The notes under the pieces: model-generated | The model's input: the letters and a program-made list of their open reading frames with translations, nothing else | Told to the model about the DNA's origin: nothing | Databases searched by the model: none | Translations under genes and position numbers: made by a program | Source of the DNA: Arthrobacter sp. AZCC_0090 | GTDB taxonomy: Bacteria; Actinomycetota; Actinomycetes; Actinomycetales; Micrococcaceae | Direction: 5' to 3' | Assembly (NCBI RefSeq): GCF_014207375.1 | Contig: NZ_JACHEE010000008.1 | Coordinates: forward strand, 62,001 to 126,000 | Length of the DNA stretch: 64,000 nucleotides | Part shown: in pieces, positions 37,041 to 45,608 of the stretch | How the letters are laid out: each line of letters opens with the position of its first letter | Numbering within the stretch: the stretch's first letter is position 1

Positions 37041-37720
37041 GACTGGTGTCCTTTCGTGATCATGTACGTGTGGTCGATGGTGTTTCCGTTGGGGAAGGCC
37101 AGTTCGATCCGCCATTCCCGGCCATAAATGAACTCGCCGCCGATGACCGGCAGGGTGCCTCCAAGGCAGACGAAGTCCCGTTCGCCGATCCCGTTCCGTT
37201 CCAGGAGGAGTCCGACGACGTTGGCGGGGGTCCGCAAGTTATCCAGCGTTCCGTCCTGGTACAGGCGGCCGTCCACCCAGGTACGTGCCCGGCACTCGTC
37301 GAGCGACAGCCCGTCGAGTTCCGGCACTGCTACGACGGTGCCGGCCACGGGCTTGGGGCAGGCCCGCTTGGAGTCGCCGATGTCGATCGTTTCGACGTGG
37401 CGGTCCGTGTGGTCCGAGGCGATGCCCAGGTAGTAGCGTCCGCCGTGCCGGATGTAGAGCGGCTCAATCTCGCCGGAAGTCTTCTCGCCCGCGATCGTCA
37501 GTTCCGGGGCGGAACTCACGGTCACGCTCTCCACCGGATAGAACATCGGCACCGAGGGCGGCGGGGCGACGCCAATGGCGGCAAGTTCATCGATGTGGTG
37601 CTGGACGGCGGCAGCGTCGCGGCCGGTGTAGCCGGCGACGACGGCGTAGAAGTCGGTGAGCTCGATCGTCTCGCCGGTGCCCGCGACGTCGAACGTCAAC
37701 GTTTCTGTGCTGGTCTTCAT
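37037..37720 (-). CDS. DUF2848 family protein
   Basis: 227 aa matching the DUF2848 family, a fumarylacetoacetate-hydrolase-like fold. The beginning TLTFDVAGTGETIELTDFYAVVAGYTGRD and the ending FVCLGGTLPVIGGEFIYGREWRIELAFP are characteristic. Its function is not established in general. Position directly before the monooxygenase with ATGA overlap suggests hydrolysis or isomerisation of the oxidised product. Confidence 0.8.
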   Translation of the reverse strand: MKTSTETLTFDVAGTGETIELTDFYAVVAGYTGRDAAAVQHHIDELAAIGVAPPPSVPMFYPVESVTVSSAPELTIAGEKTSGEIEPLYIRHGGRYYLGIASDHTDRHVETIDIGDSKRACPKPVAGTVVAVPELDGLSLDECRARTWVDGRLYQDGTLDNLRTPANVVGLLLERNGIGERDFVCLGGTLPVIGGEFIYGREWRIELAFPNGNTIDHTYMITKGHQS

Positions 37721-37737
37721 GGGTGGGTCTTTCCTGG

Positions 37738-38550
37738 TCAGCGGGCAAGGCCCGAGTAGTCGGCGAGCCGGTCGGCGATGACCGGGAACTCGCTACGGGT
37801 GGTCTGGACGATGGTGGGATCGATGCTGGCATGCAGCACCTCTTCGCCGGATCCGGCTTCAGCCACAAGGCGACCGGTGGGATCCACAACGCGGCTGGTG
37901 CCGCCAAGCTCAACGCCATCCTGGATGCCTGCGGCGTTGCAGGCGAGGACGAAGACCTGGTGTTCGACGGCGCGGGCTGACGTCAGGAGCTTCCAGTGCT
38001 CCCGGCGTGCGGCCGGCCAGGCGGCGGGAACCACGACGATTTCCGCGCCGCGGACGCTCAGTTCGGACCAGAGGCCCGGAAAGCGAAGGTCGTAGCACGT
38101 GGTGCCTGCCATCCGCCCGAACGGGGTATCAGCAACCGGGAGGGAAACCCCCGGAGTCAGCAGATCGGCTTCGAGGGACTTGTAGCCGAAGACGTGGAGT
38201 TTCGAATACCTGTGGGCGACATTGCCCCGGGGGTCAAGCAGTACCGAGGTGTTGCGCAACACCGGAGAGCTGACGGAGGCCTCGCCTTCGGCCCGTTCCA
38301 CGATGCTTCCGACGTGCACGTAGGTCCCGAGGTCTTTCGCCACGGCAGCGCACATGGCCACGGTCGGTCCGTCCACAGTCTCCGAAAGTTCCGGGTACTG
38401 CTCGAAGTGGAAGTAGCCGGCGCTCCAGAGCTCCGGGAGCACGATGAGATCCGCTCCGCGCTGTTCGCGCAGGAGGGCCTCTGCGCGCTCGATGCGCTGG
38501 CTCTGGGTCTCGTTGTCCGGGCTGGACAACTGGACGAGTGCAATGTCCAT
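37738..38550 (-). CDS. Carbon-nitrogen hydrolase (nitrilase superfamily)
   Basis: 270 aa with the catalytic triad of the superfamily: Glu in LIVLPELWSAG, Lys in HRYSKLHVFG and Cys in AGTTCYDLRFP. It likely hydrolyses an amide or carbamoyl bond. The length fits omega-amidase-like or N-carbamoyl amide hydrolases. AAGGAGCACC precedes the ATG at 38550. In an operon with a monooxygenase this suggests a nitrogen-containing substrate whose ring or side-chain amide is opened. Confidence 0.87.
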   Translation of the reverse strand: MDIALVQLSSPDNETQSQRIERAEALLREQRGADLIVLPELWSAGYFHFEQYPELSETVDGPTVAMCAAVAKDLGTYVHVGSIVERAEGEASVSSPVLRNTSVLLDPRGNVAHRYSKLHVFGYKSLEADLLTPGVSLPVADTPFGRMAGTTCYDLRFPGLWSELSVRGAEIVVVPAAWPAARREHWKLLTSARAVEHQVFVLACNAAGIQDGVELGGTSRVVDPTGRLVAEAGSGEEVLHASIDPTIVQTTRSEFPVIADRLADYSGLAR

Positions 38551-38596
38551 GGTGCTCCTTATGTGTTGCGGGCGAAGCTGCGGCCAGTTGGGCGGC

Positions 38597-39256
38597 CTAG
38601 CTTCGGTTTGCGTGGGTGGGTATGGCTTTGAGGACGGCGAGTGTGGAGTCGAGGTGGCTCCGTACCGCGGCCGAGGCGATCTGCGAGTCCTGGCTCCGGA
38701 TCGCGTCCACAATGGCCCGGTGCTCAGTGACGACGTGGTCGCTCCGGCCCTGGCTGTCCTGGATGGCCTTGACGCCCATGCGCTGCTGCTTGAACCGCTG
38801 CGAATCGTAGAGTTCCTCCAGCGCCGGGTTGCCGGCCGCGTGCACGATGTATTTGTGGAAGCTGATATCGCATTCGATGAATGCCACTGGGTCTGCCAGG
38901 CTTTCTTCCTGCGCGTGCAGGAGCCGGTCCAGTTCGGGACCTAGGCGTCCTAGGGATGTGACTTTGCGGACCGCCCAGTCTTCGATGACTTGGCGGACTT
39001 CCATCATGCTTTCGATGTCCTGAGCTGTCAGCGCCGGGACATACGCGCCCTTGTGCGGAACTCGGCGAAGGAGCCCGGCGGCTTCGAGCCGCAGGAGGGC
39101 TTCACGGACCGGGGTACGGGAAACCCCGGCGGCCTCCGCGATGGCGTTCTCGCTGAGGAAGGCTTCCTGGTCCCAAGGAAGTGACGAGATTTCCCTGCGC
39201 AGCCAAAGATAGGCTGCCTCCGGAGCTGTTGGAGCGGGCTTCTGGAAAATGCTCAT
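38597..39256 (-). CDS. GntR family regulator (FCD type)
   Basis: 219 aa: winged helix at residues 12-75 (LSENAIAEAAGVSRTPVREALLRLEAAGLLRR) and an all-helical FCD ligand domain with the conserved His/Asp pattern (ECDISFHKYIVHAAGNPALEELYD). It sits inside the monooxygenase operon, downstream of the transporter gene. Dyads at 40814-40851 upstream of the operon are the probable binding site, making it the operon's own repressor. Confidence 0.88.
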   Translation of the reverse strand: MSIFQKPAPTAPEAAYLWLRREISSLPWDQEAFLSENAIAEAAGVSRTPVREALLRLEAAGLLRRVPHKGAYVPALTAQDIESMMEVRQVIEDWAVRKVTSLGRLGPELDRLLHAQEESLADPVAFIECDISFHKYIVHAAGNPALEELYDSQRFKQQRMGVKAIQDSQGRSDHVVTEHRAIVDAIRSQDSQIASAAVRSHLDSTLAVLKAIPTHANRS

Positions 39257-39336
39257 TGGTCCTCGATTCTGGTGCCTTCATGCGGTCGTGTGTGCCTTTC
39301 GTGGCGGCGGTCAGGCCGCCACGAACTTTGACTACA

Positions 39337-40698
39337 TCATGACTGTGCCACCTTGTGGTCAACCTTCGTGTCAAGGTCGCTGAGCTTGATGTTCTTGGTT
39401 TCCTTGGCGAAGGCAACCGAGACGATCGAGATCACGCCCATGCCCGCGAGGTAGAGGGCAATTGCCTGGCCTGTGCCGAAGGCCTTGTAGAGAGCCAGGG
39501 CGATGATCGGCGAGAGCGAGCCGGCGATGAGCGAAGCAAGGTTGTACGCCACGGAGGTTCCGCTGTACCGGACCTTGGTGGGGAACATTTCGGAGAAGAA
39601 CGCGCCGATGACCGAGCTGTAGGCCGCGAAGATCAACAGGCCGCCGACCGCCGCGAGGATGATCGCCGCGGGTTCGCGGGTGTCCAGCAGTGCGAAGAAT
39701 GCGAACGCCCACACCACTGTCGCTACAGAGGCGCCGATCATCATGGGCTTGCGGCCGATGCGGTCGGCGTAGATTGCCAGCAGCGGGACTGCCACGACGG
39801 CGACTCCCTGGCCGATCATGACCGCGGTCAGGCCGGTCTGCCGGTCGACCTTGAGGATGTCGGTGACATACGTGATAAGGAATAGCGAGTAGATGTAGAA
39901 GCCCGCGTTTTCACCCATGCGGCTGCCGGTGGCGATCAGGATCTCGCGCCAGTTTCCACGGAAGAGTTCCGTCAGCGGCAGCTTTGGCCGCGAGGAGTGC
40001 TCAGCCTCGGTCTTGGCTTGGGAGGCCTGGAAGAGCGGAGTTTCCTGGACGTAGAGGCGCAGTACCAGCCCGATGATCACGAGCAGCGCGGAAAGACCGA
40101 AGGCAATCCGCCAGCCCCAGGCCAGGAAGTCCGGCTGGGGCATGACTGCAGACAGCAGGGCAAGGACGCCAGCCGCCATGAGGTTGCCCAGCGGTGGACC
40201 AACATTCGGCCAGGAAGCCCAGAAGGCCCGCTTGGTGCTGTCGTCGCTGTACTCGGACACCAGCAGCACGGCCCCGCCCCATTCACCGCCGAGTGCGAAG
40301 CCCTGGATGAGGCGCAGGATGAGCAGGATCAGCGGGGCGGCGATGCCGATGGAGGCGTAGGACGGGATGAACGCGATGAGTGCCGTTGCGATACCCATCA
40401 GCAGCAGGCTGGCGACAAGGGTGGATTTGCGGCCGTGCTTGTCGCCAAGGTGGCCAAGGACAATGGCGCCGAGAGGCCGGGCGACAAAGCCCGCCGCGAA
40501 CGTGCCAAGGGCCAGCATGGTGCCGACAAAGGGGTCAGCGCTGGGGAAGAACAGTTTGTTGAAGACAAGGGCGGCAGCTGTGCCGTAGAGGAAGAAGTCG
40601 TACCACTCGACGGCGGTGCCGGCGAGGCTGGATGCAGCAACTGCAGGAAGGGAGGTGTGCTTGCGCACCGCTCGCTCCTGTTCGGACACATTGCTCAT
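39337..40698 (-). CDS. MFS transporter, metabolite:H+ symporter type
   Basis: 453 aa with 12 predicted helices and the MHS signature. The start contains SSLAGTAVEWYDFFLYGTAAALVF, then RPLGAIVLGHLGDKHGRK and RLIQGFALGGEWGGAVLL. MHS carriers import organic acids such as citrate, shikimate, or aromatic acids. ATG at 40698 after a GAGGATC site; the frame upstream is the leader. As the first gene of the operon it probably imports the substrate of the HpaB-type pathway, which suggests an anionic substrate. Confidence 0.88.
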   Translation of the reverse strand: MSNVSEQERAVRKHTSLPAVAASSLAGTAVEWYDFFLYGTAAALVFNKLFFPSADPFVGTMLALGTFAAGFVARPLGAIVLGHLGDKHGRKSTLVASLLLMGIATALIAFIPSYASIGIAAPLILLILRLIQGFALGGEWGGAVLLVSEYSDDSTKRAFWASWPNVGPPLGNLMAAGVLALLSAVMPQPDFLAWGWRIAFGLSALLVIIGLVLRLYVQETPLFQASQAKTEAEHSSRPKLPLTELFRGNWREILIATGSRMGENAGFYIYSLFLITYVTDILKVDRQTGLTAVMIGQGVAVVAVPLLAIYADRIGRKPMMIGASVATVVWAFAFFALLDTREPAAIILAAVGGLLIFAAYSSVIGAFFSEMFPTKVRYSGTSVAYNLASLIAGSLSPIIALALYKAFGTGQAIALYLAGMGVISIVSVAFAKETKNIKLSDLDTKVDHKVAQS

Positions 40699-40813
40699 GG
40701 GGGATCCTCGGGTTTCGGGTCGATGTGTTTCGTGCGCACCGTTGCGCAGGACATGCATATCGCCGGGACGTCTCGGCCGGCCCTCGTGATGCGACTCACT
40801 TAGCGCCGTTCCA

Positions 40814-40851
40814 AAACTGTAGACCACTTGTATACAGTCTGTCTACAGTTT
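40814..40851. promoter_or_regulatory. GntR-type operator before HpaB operon
   Basis: AAACTGTAGAC (40814-40824) and GTCTACAGTTT (40841-40851) are perfect inverted arms. A TGTATACA palindrome sits between them at 40830-40837. FCD-type GntR regulators bind short dyads centred on such sequences. The site is about 115 bp before the transporter start, in the promoter region of the minus-strand operon. Confidence 0.6.
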
Positions 40852-40914
40852 GAATACTTTTTGAGAAATCCCCTTGACCCGGAGTGTGATCTGGACCCAG
40901 TTTTGCGAGGGCTT

Positions 40915-42129
40915 TCACTGTCCGGCCGGAGGCGTCAACCGCCTGCTGATGGCTTCGAACATCGCGGCCGCCGCGGGGCCTGCGACGGGGTCGACCGGGA
41001 GTGCCGTCGAGGAGAATTTGACCCCCACTACGCCGGAATTCCGGTTGATATAGATCATCTGCCCGTGGATGCCAAGGCAGTAAGCGGTGTTCTGGTCCTC
41101 CGAAAGGAATCAGAACTGGCCGCGGTACCTTCCGCCAGGCATCGCTTCAGCATGGCTGCTGGCCGCAAACGCTTCTGCGGAATCGGCGCCGCCCTGGAAG
41201 ATGTCATCCACCCAGCCAGGCTCGAGGACCCGCTCGCCGTCCAGTGAAACGCCGCCGTCGCGGACCATGGCCCCGAAACGGGCCATATCACCAAGCGTGG
41301 CGCAGATGCCGCCGTCGAACATGCCAGTGCCGGCCGTATCGAGACAGATGTACGCGTCGTGACGGGCACCCATCCGTGACCAGAGAACCTGACCGGCGAG
41401 TTCTGCGAACGGCTTCCCGCCAGCAACTTCGCAAAGCCAGCCCAACACGTCGGTCTCGCAGCTGCGGTACTCGAAATGACCGCCATGTTCACGGACCTGT
41501 TCAAGGGTCACCAGGAACTCCTTGAGCGTGGCCGCTCCGCCGCGTCGGGGTGCCCACCCCACAGCCTCGTCCAGCTTCCGGACCTCGGACCCGGCATCGA
41601 GGTACTCCTCGGAGAACTTGATGCCGCTGCGCATGTCCAACAAGTCCCGTACTGTGGCGCCCGCGTACCCACTACCGCGGAATTCCGGAATGTAGTGCTC
41701 TATCGGCTTTGCGGTATCGATCTTCCCTTGGGCAACCAGGGCGCCCACCACCGCGGACACAATGGACTTGCTGACGGACATGAGCAGGTGCCTGGTCCCG
41801 GGGCCCATCTCGCCGAAATACTCCTCGACGAGCACCTCGTTGCCGCGCAGGACCATCCAGGCATCGGTGCTGGTGGAAGCCAGAACCCCGGCAACGGTAC
41901 TGTCTGAGCCGTCGGGCAAGCGCACAGCCACTCCCCGGAGGCCGAAGGGATCCCCGAGCAATGCCCCGGGCTCTGTACGGTCCTCAGTGGTGACCGAACC
42001 GGTGATCGCTGCATGGATTTGGGCGGTAGGAAAGAGGTTATCCATGTGAAGAAAGGACCAGGACAGATTCCCTGGCTCCTGCCAGTTGCCAACGGTGATC
42101 TCGCTTTGGCCAGTGGTAATGCGCGACAT
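40915..42129 (-). pseudogene. NylB-like serine hydrolase with in-frame stop
   Basis: A beta-lactamase-fold hydrolase of the 6-aminohexanoate-dimer hydrolase group. The Ser-x-x-Lys is in LLMSVSKSIVSAVVGALV and the Tyr in HFEYRSCETDVLGWL. Start ATG at 42129 after GGAGGAGC. Translation stops at TGA 41110-41112 after GGRYRGQF. The same frame then continues for 64 codons with the expected tail (FLSEDQNTAYCLGIHGQMIYINRN ... VVGVKFSS) to TGA at 40915. The family has Trp after the QF, so TGG to TGA is the likely single mutation. The truncated protein would lack the last strand and helix. Confidence 0.75.
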
Positions 42130-42197
42130 GTTGCTCCTCCATCGGATCCGGTCTCGGGCCGGTCTTGGCCCAGGACCGCAGCAACTTCGGCGCGGCC

Positions 42198-42246
42198 GGG
42201 CATACTTCTTTAAAGCGAATGGCATTCACTTTAAAGAAGTATGCCC
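42198..42246. repeat. 49-bp near-perfect palindrome
   Basis: Arms 42198-42221 and 42223-42246 pair at 23 of 24 positions around one base (42222). The core contains CTTCTTTAAAG and its complement. It lies between the response-regulator gene and the hydrolase gene, both on the minus strand, 70 bp before the hydrolase start. No T tract follows, so an operator or cruciform element is as likely as a terminator. Confidence 0.75.
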
Positions 42247-42289
42247 CATGCCTTGATGGGTCGGAAGCCCCGGGGAGGGCGGATTCACC

Positions 42290-42964
42290 TCACTGATCGG
42301 GGAGGAGCCAACCGTCGGCGATCAGCAGTTCCCGGAGCGCGGGCCGGCTGAGTGGTTCCGGCCCGTCGTGGGCTTTGCGGCGGACCGAAACCAGGAGCTT
42401 CTTCACGCCGTCGGCACTGATGCCCAGGCTGGCGCCGACATCGGCCATTGTCCCGCCCGCGCCCCCCAGATAAAGCGAGACGGCCTCGTGTTCGCGCGGC
42501 GTGAGGTGGATCCGCGGCCCCGGGACGTCAAGGGCGCCGGCGAGCTCGGGTAGGACGAACTGTTCGCCGCGTGCCGCGGCGAGAACGGCTGTGGTGAGCA
42601 CTTCGGCTCCTGCCGTCTTGGGTATGTAGGCCAAGGCGCCGGCGTCGAACGCTTGACGGATCACCAGCGGTTCTGTCAGGGAACTGCACACCACCACTTG
42701 CGATCCCGTGGAGAGAATGGCTTGGATCTTGGATCGCAGTGGGATGCGGTCGCCAAGGATGATGTCCAGCAGGACCACATCAGACAAGTGGCCGAGTGAT
42801 GCTGCGAGCTCAGCCCAGGAGCCGTACTTGCCCACCACTTTCACTGTTTGGGCGTTGGCCTCAAGCCAGGAAGCCAGGCCCTCGCGGAGCACTGCGTGGT
42901 CTTCGAGGATGTCCACGTGGATCTTTGGCGCTGCCGCCTCGAACCGTCGCCGGAACAACCCCAT
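42290..42964 (-). CDS. NarL/LuxR-type response regulator
   Basis: 224 aa: an N-terminal receiver domain ([19 protein letters not shown], phospho-acceptor Asp in [10 protein letters not shown], Lys in AYIPKTAG) and a C-terminal LuxR-like helix-turn-helix ([38 protein letters not shown]). No sensor kinase gene lies next to it, so it is an orphan in this window. Unusually, the recognition-helix region reads [13 protein letters not shown] in place of the more common form with KNH. Confidence 0.85.
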   Translation of the reverse strand: MGLFRRRFEAAAPKIHVDILEDHAVLREGLASWLEANAQTVKVVGKYGSWAELAASLGHLSDVVLLDIILGDRIPLRSKIQAILSTGSQVVVCSSLTEPLVIRQAFDAGALAYIPKTAGAEVLTTAVLAAARGEQFVLPELAGALDVPGPRIHLTPREHEAVSLYLGGAGGTMADVGASLGISADGVKKLLVSVRRKAHDGPEPLSRPALRELLIADGWLLPDQ

Positions 42965-43204
42965 GTGTTCTCCCTGTGGACGACGACGCTAATCATCACC
43001 CACCCTGCCTGCCCAACTTCAAGATCCAGCACTGCAGAGGAGCAAGAAACCCTCAAGATTCGGCGAGCTCGGGAATACCGAGACCCCCGAAGATCCTTGC
43101 GCCCCCGAACCCCGCACCGTAGGTTTGAGGCATCGGACGTATGCGTCCGGGAGGCATCGGTCGTGAAGCCGATGGTCAGTCAGATTCAGAGAAGGAACAC
43201 GGCC

Positions 43205-43408
43205 GTGGCAACAGGTATTGTCAAATGGTTCAACGCCGAGAAGGGTTTCGGCTTCATTGCCCCCGACGACGGTTCGGCGGACGTCTTTGCCCACTACTCG
43301 GCGATCGCCACAAGTGGGTACCGATCACTGGACGAGAATCAGCGGGTCCAGTTCGACGTCGTGCAAGGCCCGAAGGGCCCGCAGGCGGAGAACATCCAAC
43401 CCCTGTGA
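43205..43408 (+). CDS. cspA: Cold-shock protein
   Basis: 67 aa, a single cold-shock domain with the RNA-binding motifs KGFGFIAP (RNP1) and VFAHYSAI (RNP2), beginning [13 protein letters not shown]. It is an RNA chaperone acting in the cytoplasm. GTG start at 43205 with GAAGGAAC upstream; the long in-frame extension back to 42848 is leader. Several family members usually occur per actinobacterial genome, so the symbol marks the family rather than a specific copy. Confidence 0.94.
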   Translation: MATGIVKWFNAEKGFGFIAPDDGSADVFAHYSAIATSGYRSLDENQRVQFDVVQGPKGPQAENIQPL

Positions 43409-43424
43409 AGCGAGGGCACTTTTC

Positions 43425-44159
43425 CTAGGGCAGTTCTGCAAGCAGCCGGCCCCACCGCGGTGCCAGCAAAGGCGCTCCGGCAAGCCTGAGGCAGTGCCAG
43501 AGCGTCACCGCTACGGAATCCAGTACCGGCACTCCGGTGGCTTCTTCCACTTCCGCAGTGATGTTGGCTCCGTAAAGGTTTGTGCACAAGTAAATGAGCG
43601 CATCCGGGTTCGAGGCAGCAAGTTCCAAGGATCCGGGAAGCATCTCCGCGTCCGTGACCCGCGCGAAGGATTCGTTGTCGCTGAGGTTCAAGTGGCGGTG
43701 GTCCACCGTCTTGATTCCTTCGCGCGCGTAGGACTCAATGACCGCGTCATTGACGTCCCCCGTGTAGGGCGTGAACATGCCGATCCGCTCCGTGCCGAAC
43801 GTCTTGAAGGCTTCCAGGTAGGCCAGCGTGGACGTCGTGGCCGGGATCCCCGTGGCCTCAGTGATTTCCCGGACCAGGGCCTCGTCGTGCGCGGCGCCGA
43901 GCCAGGAACCCGAGGTTCCGTTCCACGCGATGACGTCCACGTCCGCCGTCGCAAGCAATGCGGCGGCCTCCCGCATGACGGCCGAATCAAACTGCTTGTC
44001 CGAGGAATCATCCAGCGCAATCCGGGTGACCGGAATCCGCGTGAAATGGATAGTGACGTCCTGCCGGTCGCCGAGGATGCGGTAGCTCTGCGGCTCCAGG
44101 CAGGTGTTGGACGACGGCACGATCATGCCGATGCGGGTGGGGCGGTGTGCTGAAGGCAT
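43425..44159 (-). CDS. Maleate isomerase/arylmalonate decarboxylase-like protein
   Basis: 244 aa, Asp/Glu racemase superfamily, maleate cis-trans isomerase branch. It has GMIVPSSNTCLEPQSYRIL at the N terminus, then WNGTSGSWLG and LIYLCTNLYG. Well-studied relatives use two Cys, one in each of the last two motifs. Here the first motif has Asn-Gly-Thr instead of a Cys, while the second keeps Cys. It is the last gene of the hydantoinase-like operon, 8 nt after it. A racemase using two Cys is therefore unlikely; isomerase or decarboxylase chemistry with one Cys is possible. Confidence 0.75.
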   Translation of the reverse strand: MPSAHRPTRIGMIVPSSNTCLEPQSYRILGDRQDVTIHFTRIPVTRIALDDSSDKQFDSAVMREAAALLATADVDVIAWNGTSGSWLGAAHDEALVREITEATGIPATTSTLAYLEAFKTFGTERIGMFTPYTGDVNDAVIESYAREGIKTVDHRHLNLSDNESFARVTDAEMLPGSLELAASNPDALIYLCTNLYGANITAEVEEATGVPVLDSVAVTLWHCLRLAGAPLLAPRWGRLLAELP

Positions 44160-44167
44160 CGAGGCTC

Positions 44168-45601
44168 CTAAGCGGAAACGGTAACGGGAACGGACAAGTC
44201 ATCGTTGTCGGAGAGGGCATCGCGGTGGGCGGTGAAGCCCTTGCGCGCCACGAAACGGCCCACGGCACCGGGATCGTGGAAACCGGCGTCGTCGATCACC
44301 ACGCGTCCGGCGGAGACGACGACGGCGGGCCAGCCGCTCAGCGTCTTCCCCTCGAAAGGCGAGAAGTCAGTCCCCATATGCAGCGCGCCGCCGTCGACCT
44401 CGCGTTCCTCGGCGGGATCAAAGATGACCAGATCGGCGTCGAACCCTACCGCGATGGTGCCCTTGCCGGGCACGGCATTGATGCGCGCGGGGCCCGCCGA
44501 GAAGACCTCGACGAAGTCCTCCACGGTGCTGCTCGACGCCATCGCCGTGAAGGTGACGGGCATGCGCGTTTCGACGCCGGGCAGTCCGTGCGGCATGAAG
44601 CGGACGTCGTCGGTGCGCTCGCGTTTCTGCGAGAGGTCGTAGCAGGAGTGGTCTGAGGACACAGTGTGGATCGCTCCGGCCGCGAGGCGTTCCTTCAGCG
44701 CGGCGACGGTTTCAGCGCTCCGCATGGGTGGGCAGCAGGCGTACCATTCGGGGAATTTCGAGCCGTAGACGGTGTCATCCAGCGTTAGATAGTGCGGGCA
44801 CGTCTCGGAGTAGGCTTCCTGGCCGCGCTCGCGGGCCTCGGTGACAAGATCCACCGCTCCCGGGGTCGATTGGTGCACGAAGTAGACCGGCGCACCGGTG
44901 TACTCGGCCATTGCGAGCGTCTCTTTGACGGAGATTTCCTCGGCGAGCTCGGGCCGCATGGAATGCAGGTGTTCGATGCCGATCCGTCCATCCGAGGCGT
45001 GCTGTTCGGTGCAATCGGCGATGATGGGATCGTGCTCCGCGTGGATGTACGTGAGTCCGTCCAGGCGCACCATTTCGCGCATGACTTTCAGGATGGTGTC
45101 CCCGTCGGCCATGGTGGAGCCGCGGTTGGTGGTGTACATCTTCACCGAACGGACGCCCTCGGCGGCGAGCTGCTCCAGCTGCCACGGCACGGTTTCGTCC
45201 CAGCTGACCACGGATCCGTGCAGCGCGACGTCGCAGCGGGACTCGGTGGCCAGCCGCTTCTTGTTCAGGACGGCATCCAGCGGGGATTCCTGGGCGTCGC
45301 GGGGAATGCCGAAGTCGATGATGGTGGTGGTGCCGCCCCACAGGGCCGCGGTGGACGTGGTGCGGTAGTCGTCCAGGGTCCGGAAGCGGCCGGTCACTTG
45401 GGCCACATGGCAATGGCCATCAACGCCGCCGGGGATCACGAGCTTGCCGGACGCATCGACGATGCGTGAGGCCGGGGGGACCGGCTCGGCGGCGTCGATG
45501 AGCTGGGTGATGCGGCCGCCGTCGACCACGATGTGGGCGGCCTGCCGGCCAAAGCTGTTGACCACGGTGCCGTGGGCGATGACGAGATCGGGGTTAGTCA
45601 T
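44168..45601 (-). CDS. Cyclic amidohydrolase (dihydropyrimidinase/hydantoinase-like)
   Basis: 477 aa TIM-barrel metalloenzyme. The metal ligands are visible: His-x-His in GGVDGHCHV, the lysine carboxylated in relatives in GVRSVKMYTT, His in THIYIHAEHD-like YIHAEHDP, and Asp in SSDHSCYD. These enzymes open cyclic amides such as dihydropyrimidines, hydantoins or allantoin to N-carbamoyl acids. GGAAAG precedes the ATG at 45601. It is flanked by two racemase-fold genes and a carrier gene, an arrangement known from hydantoin and allantoin use. The true ring substrate is not determined. Confidence 0.88.
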   Translation of the reverse strand: MTNPDLVIAHGTVVNSFGRQAAHIVVDGGRITQLIDAAEPVPPASRIVDASGKLVIPGGVDGHCHVAQVTGRFRTLDDYRTTSTAALWGGTTTIIDFGIPRDAQESPLDAVLNKKRLATESRCDVALHGSVVSWDETVPWQLEQLAAEGVRSVKMYTTNRGSTMADGDTILKVMREMVRLDGLTYIHAEHDPIIADCTEQHASDGRIGIEHLHSMRPELAEEISVKETLAMAEYTGAPVYFVHQSTPGAVDLVTEARERGQEAYSETCPHYLTLDDTVYGSKFPEWYACCPPMRSAETVAALKERLAAGAIHTVSSDHSCYDLSQKRERTDDVRFMPHGLPGVETRMPVTFTAMASSSTVEDFVEVFSAGPARINAVPGKGTIAVGFDADLVIFDPAEEREVDGGALHMGTDFSPFEGKTLSGWPAVVVSAGRVVIDDAGFHDPGAVGRFVARKGFTAHRDALSDNDDLSVPVTVSA

Positions 45602-45608
45602 GGTGTCC

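Noticed and set aside
41110..41112. Selenocysteine codon
   Set aside because: The expected residue is Trp, no selenocysteine enzyme family is involved and no insertion hairpin was recognised just downstream.
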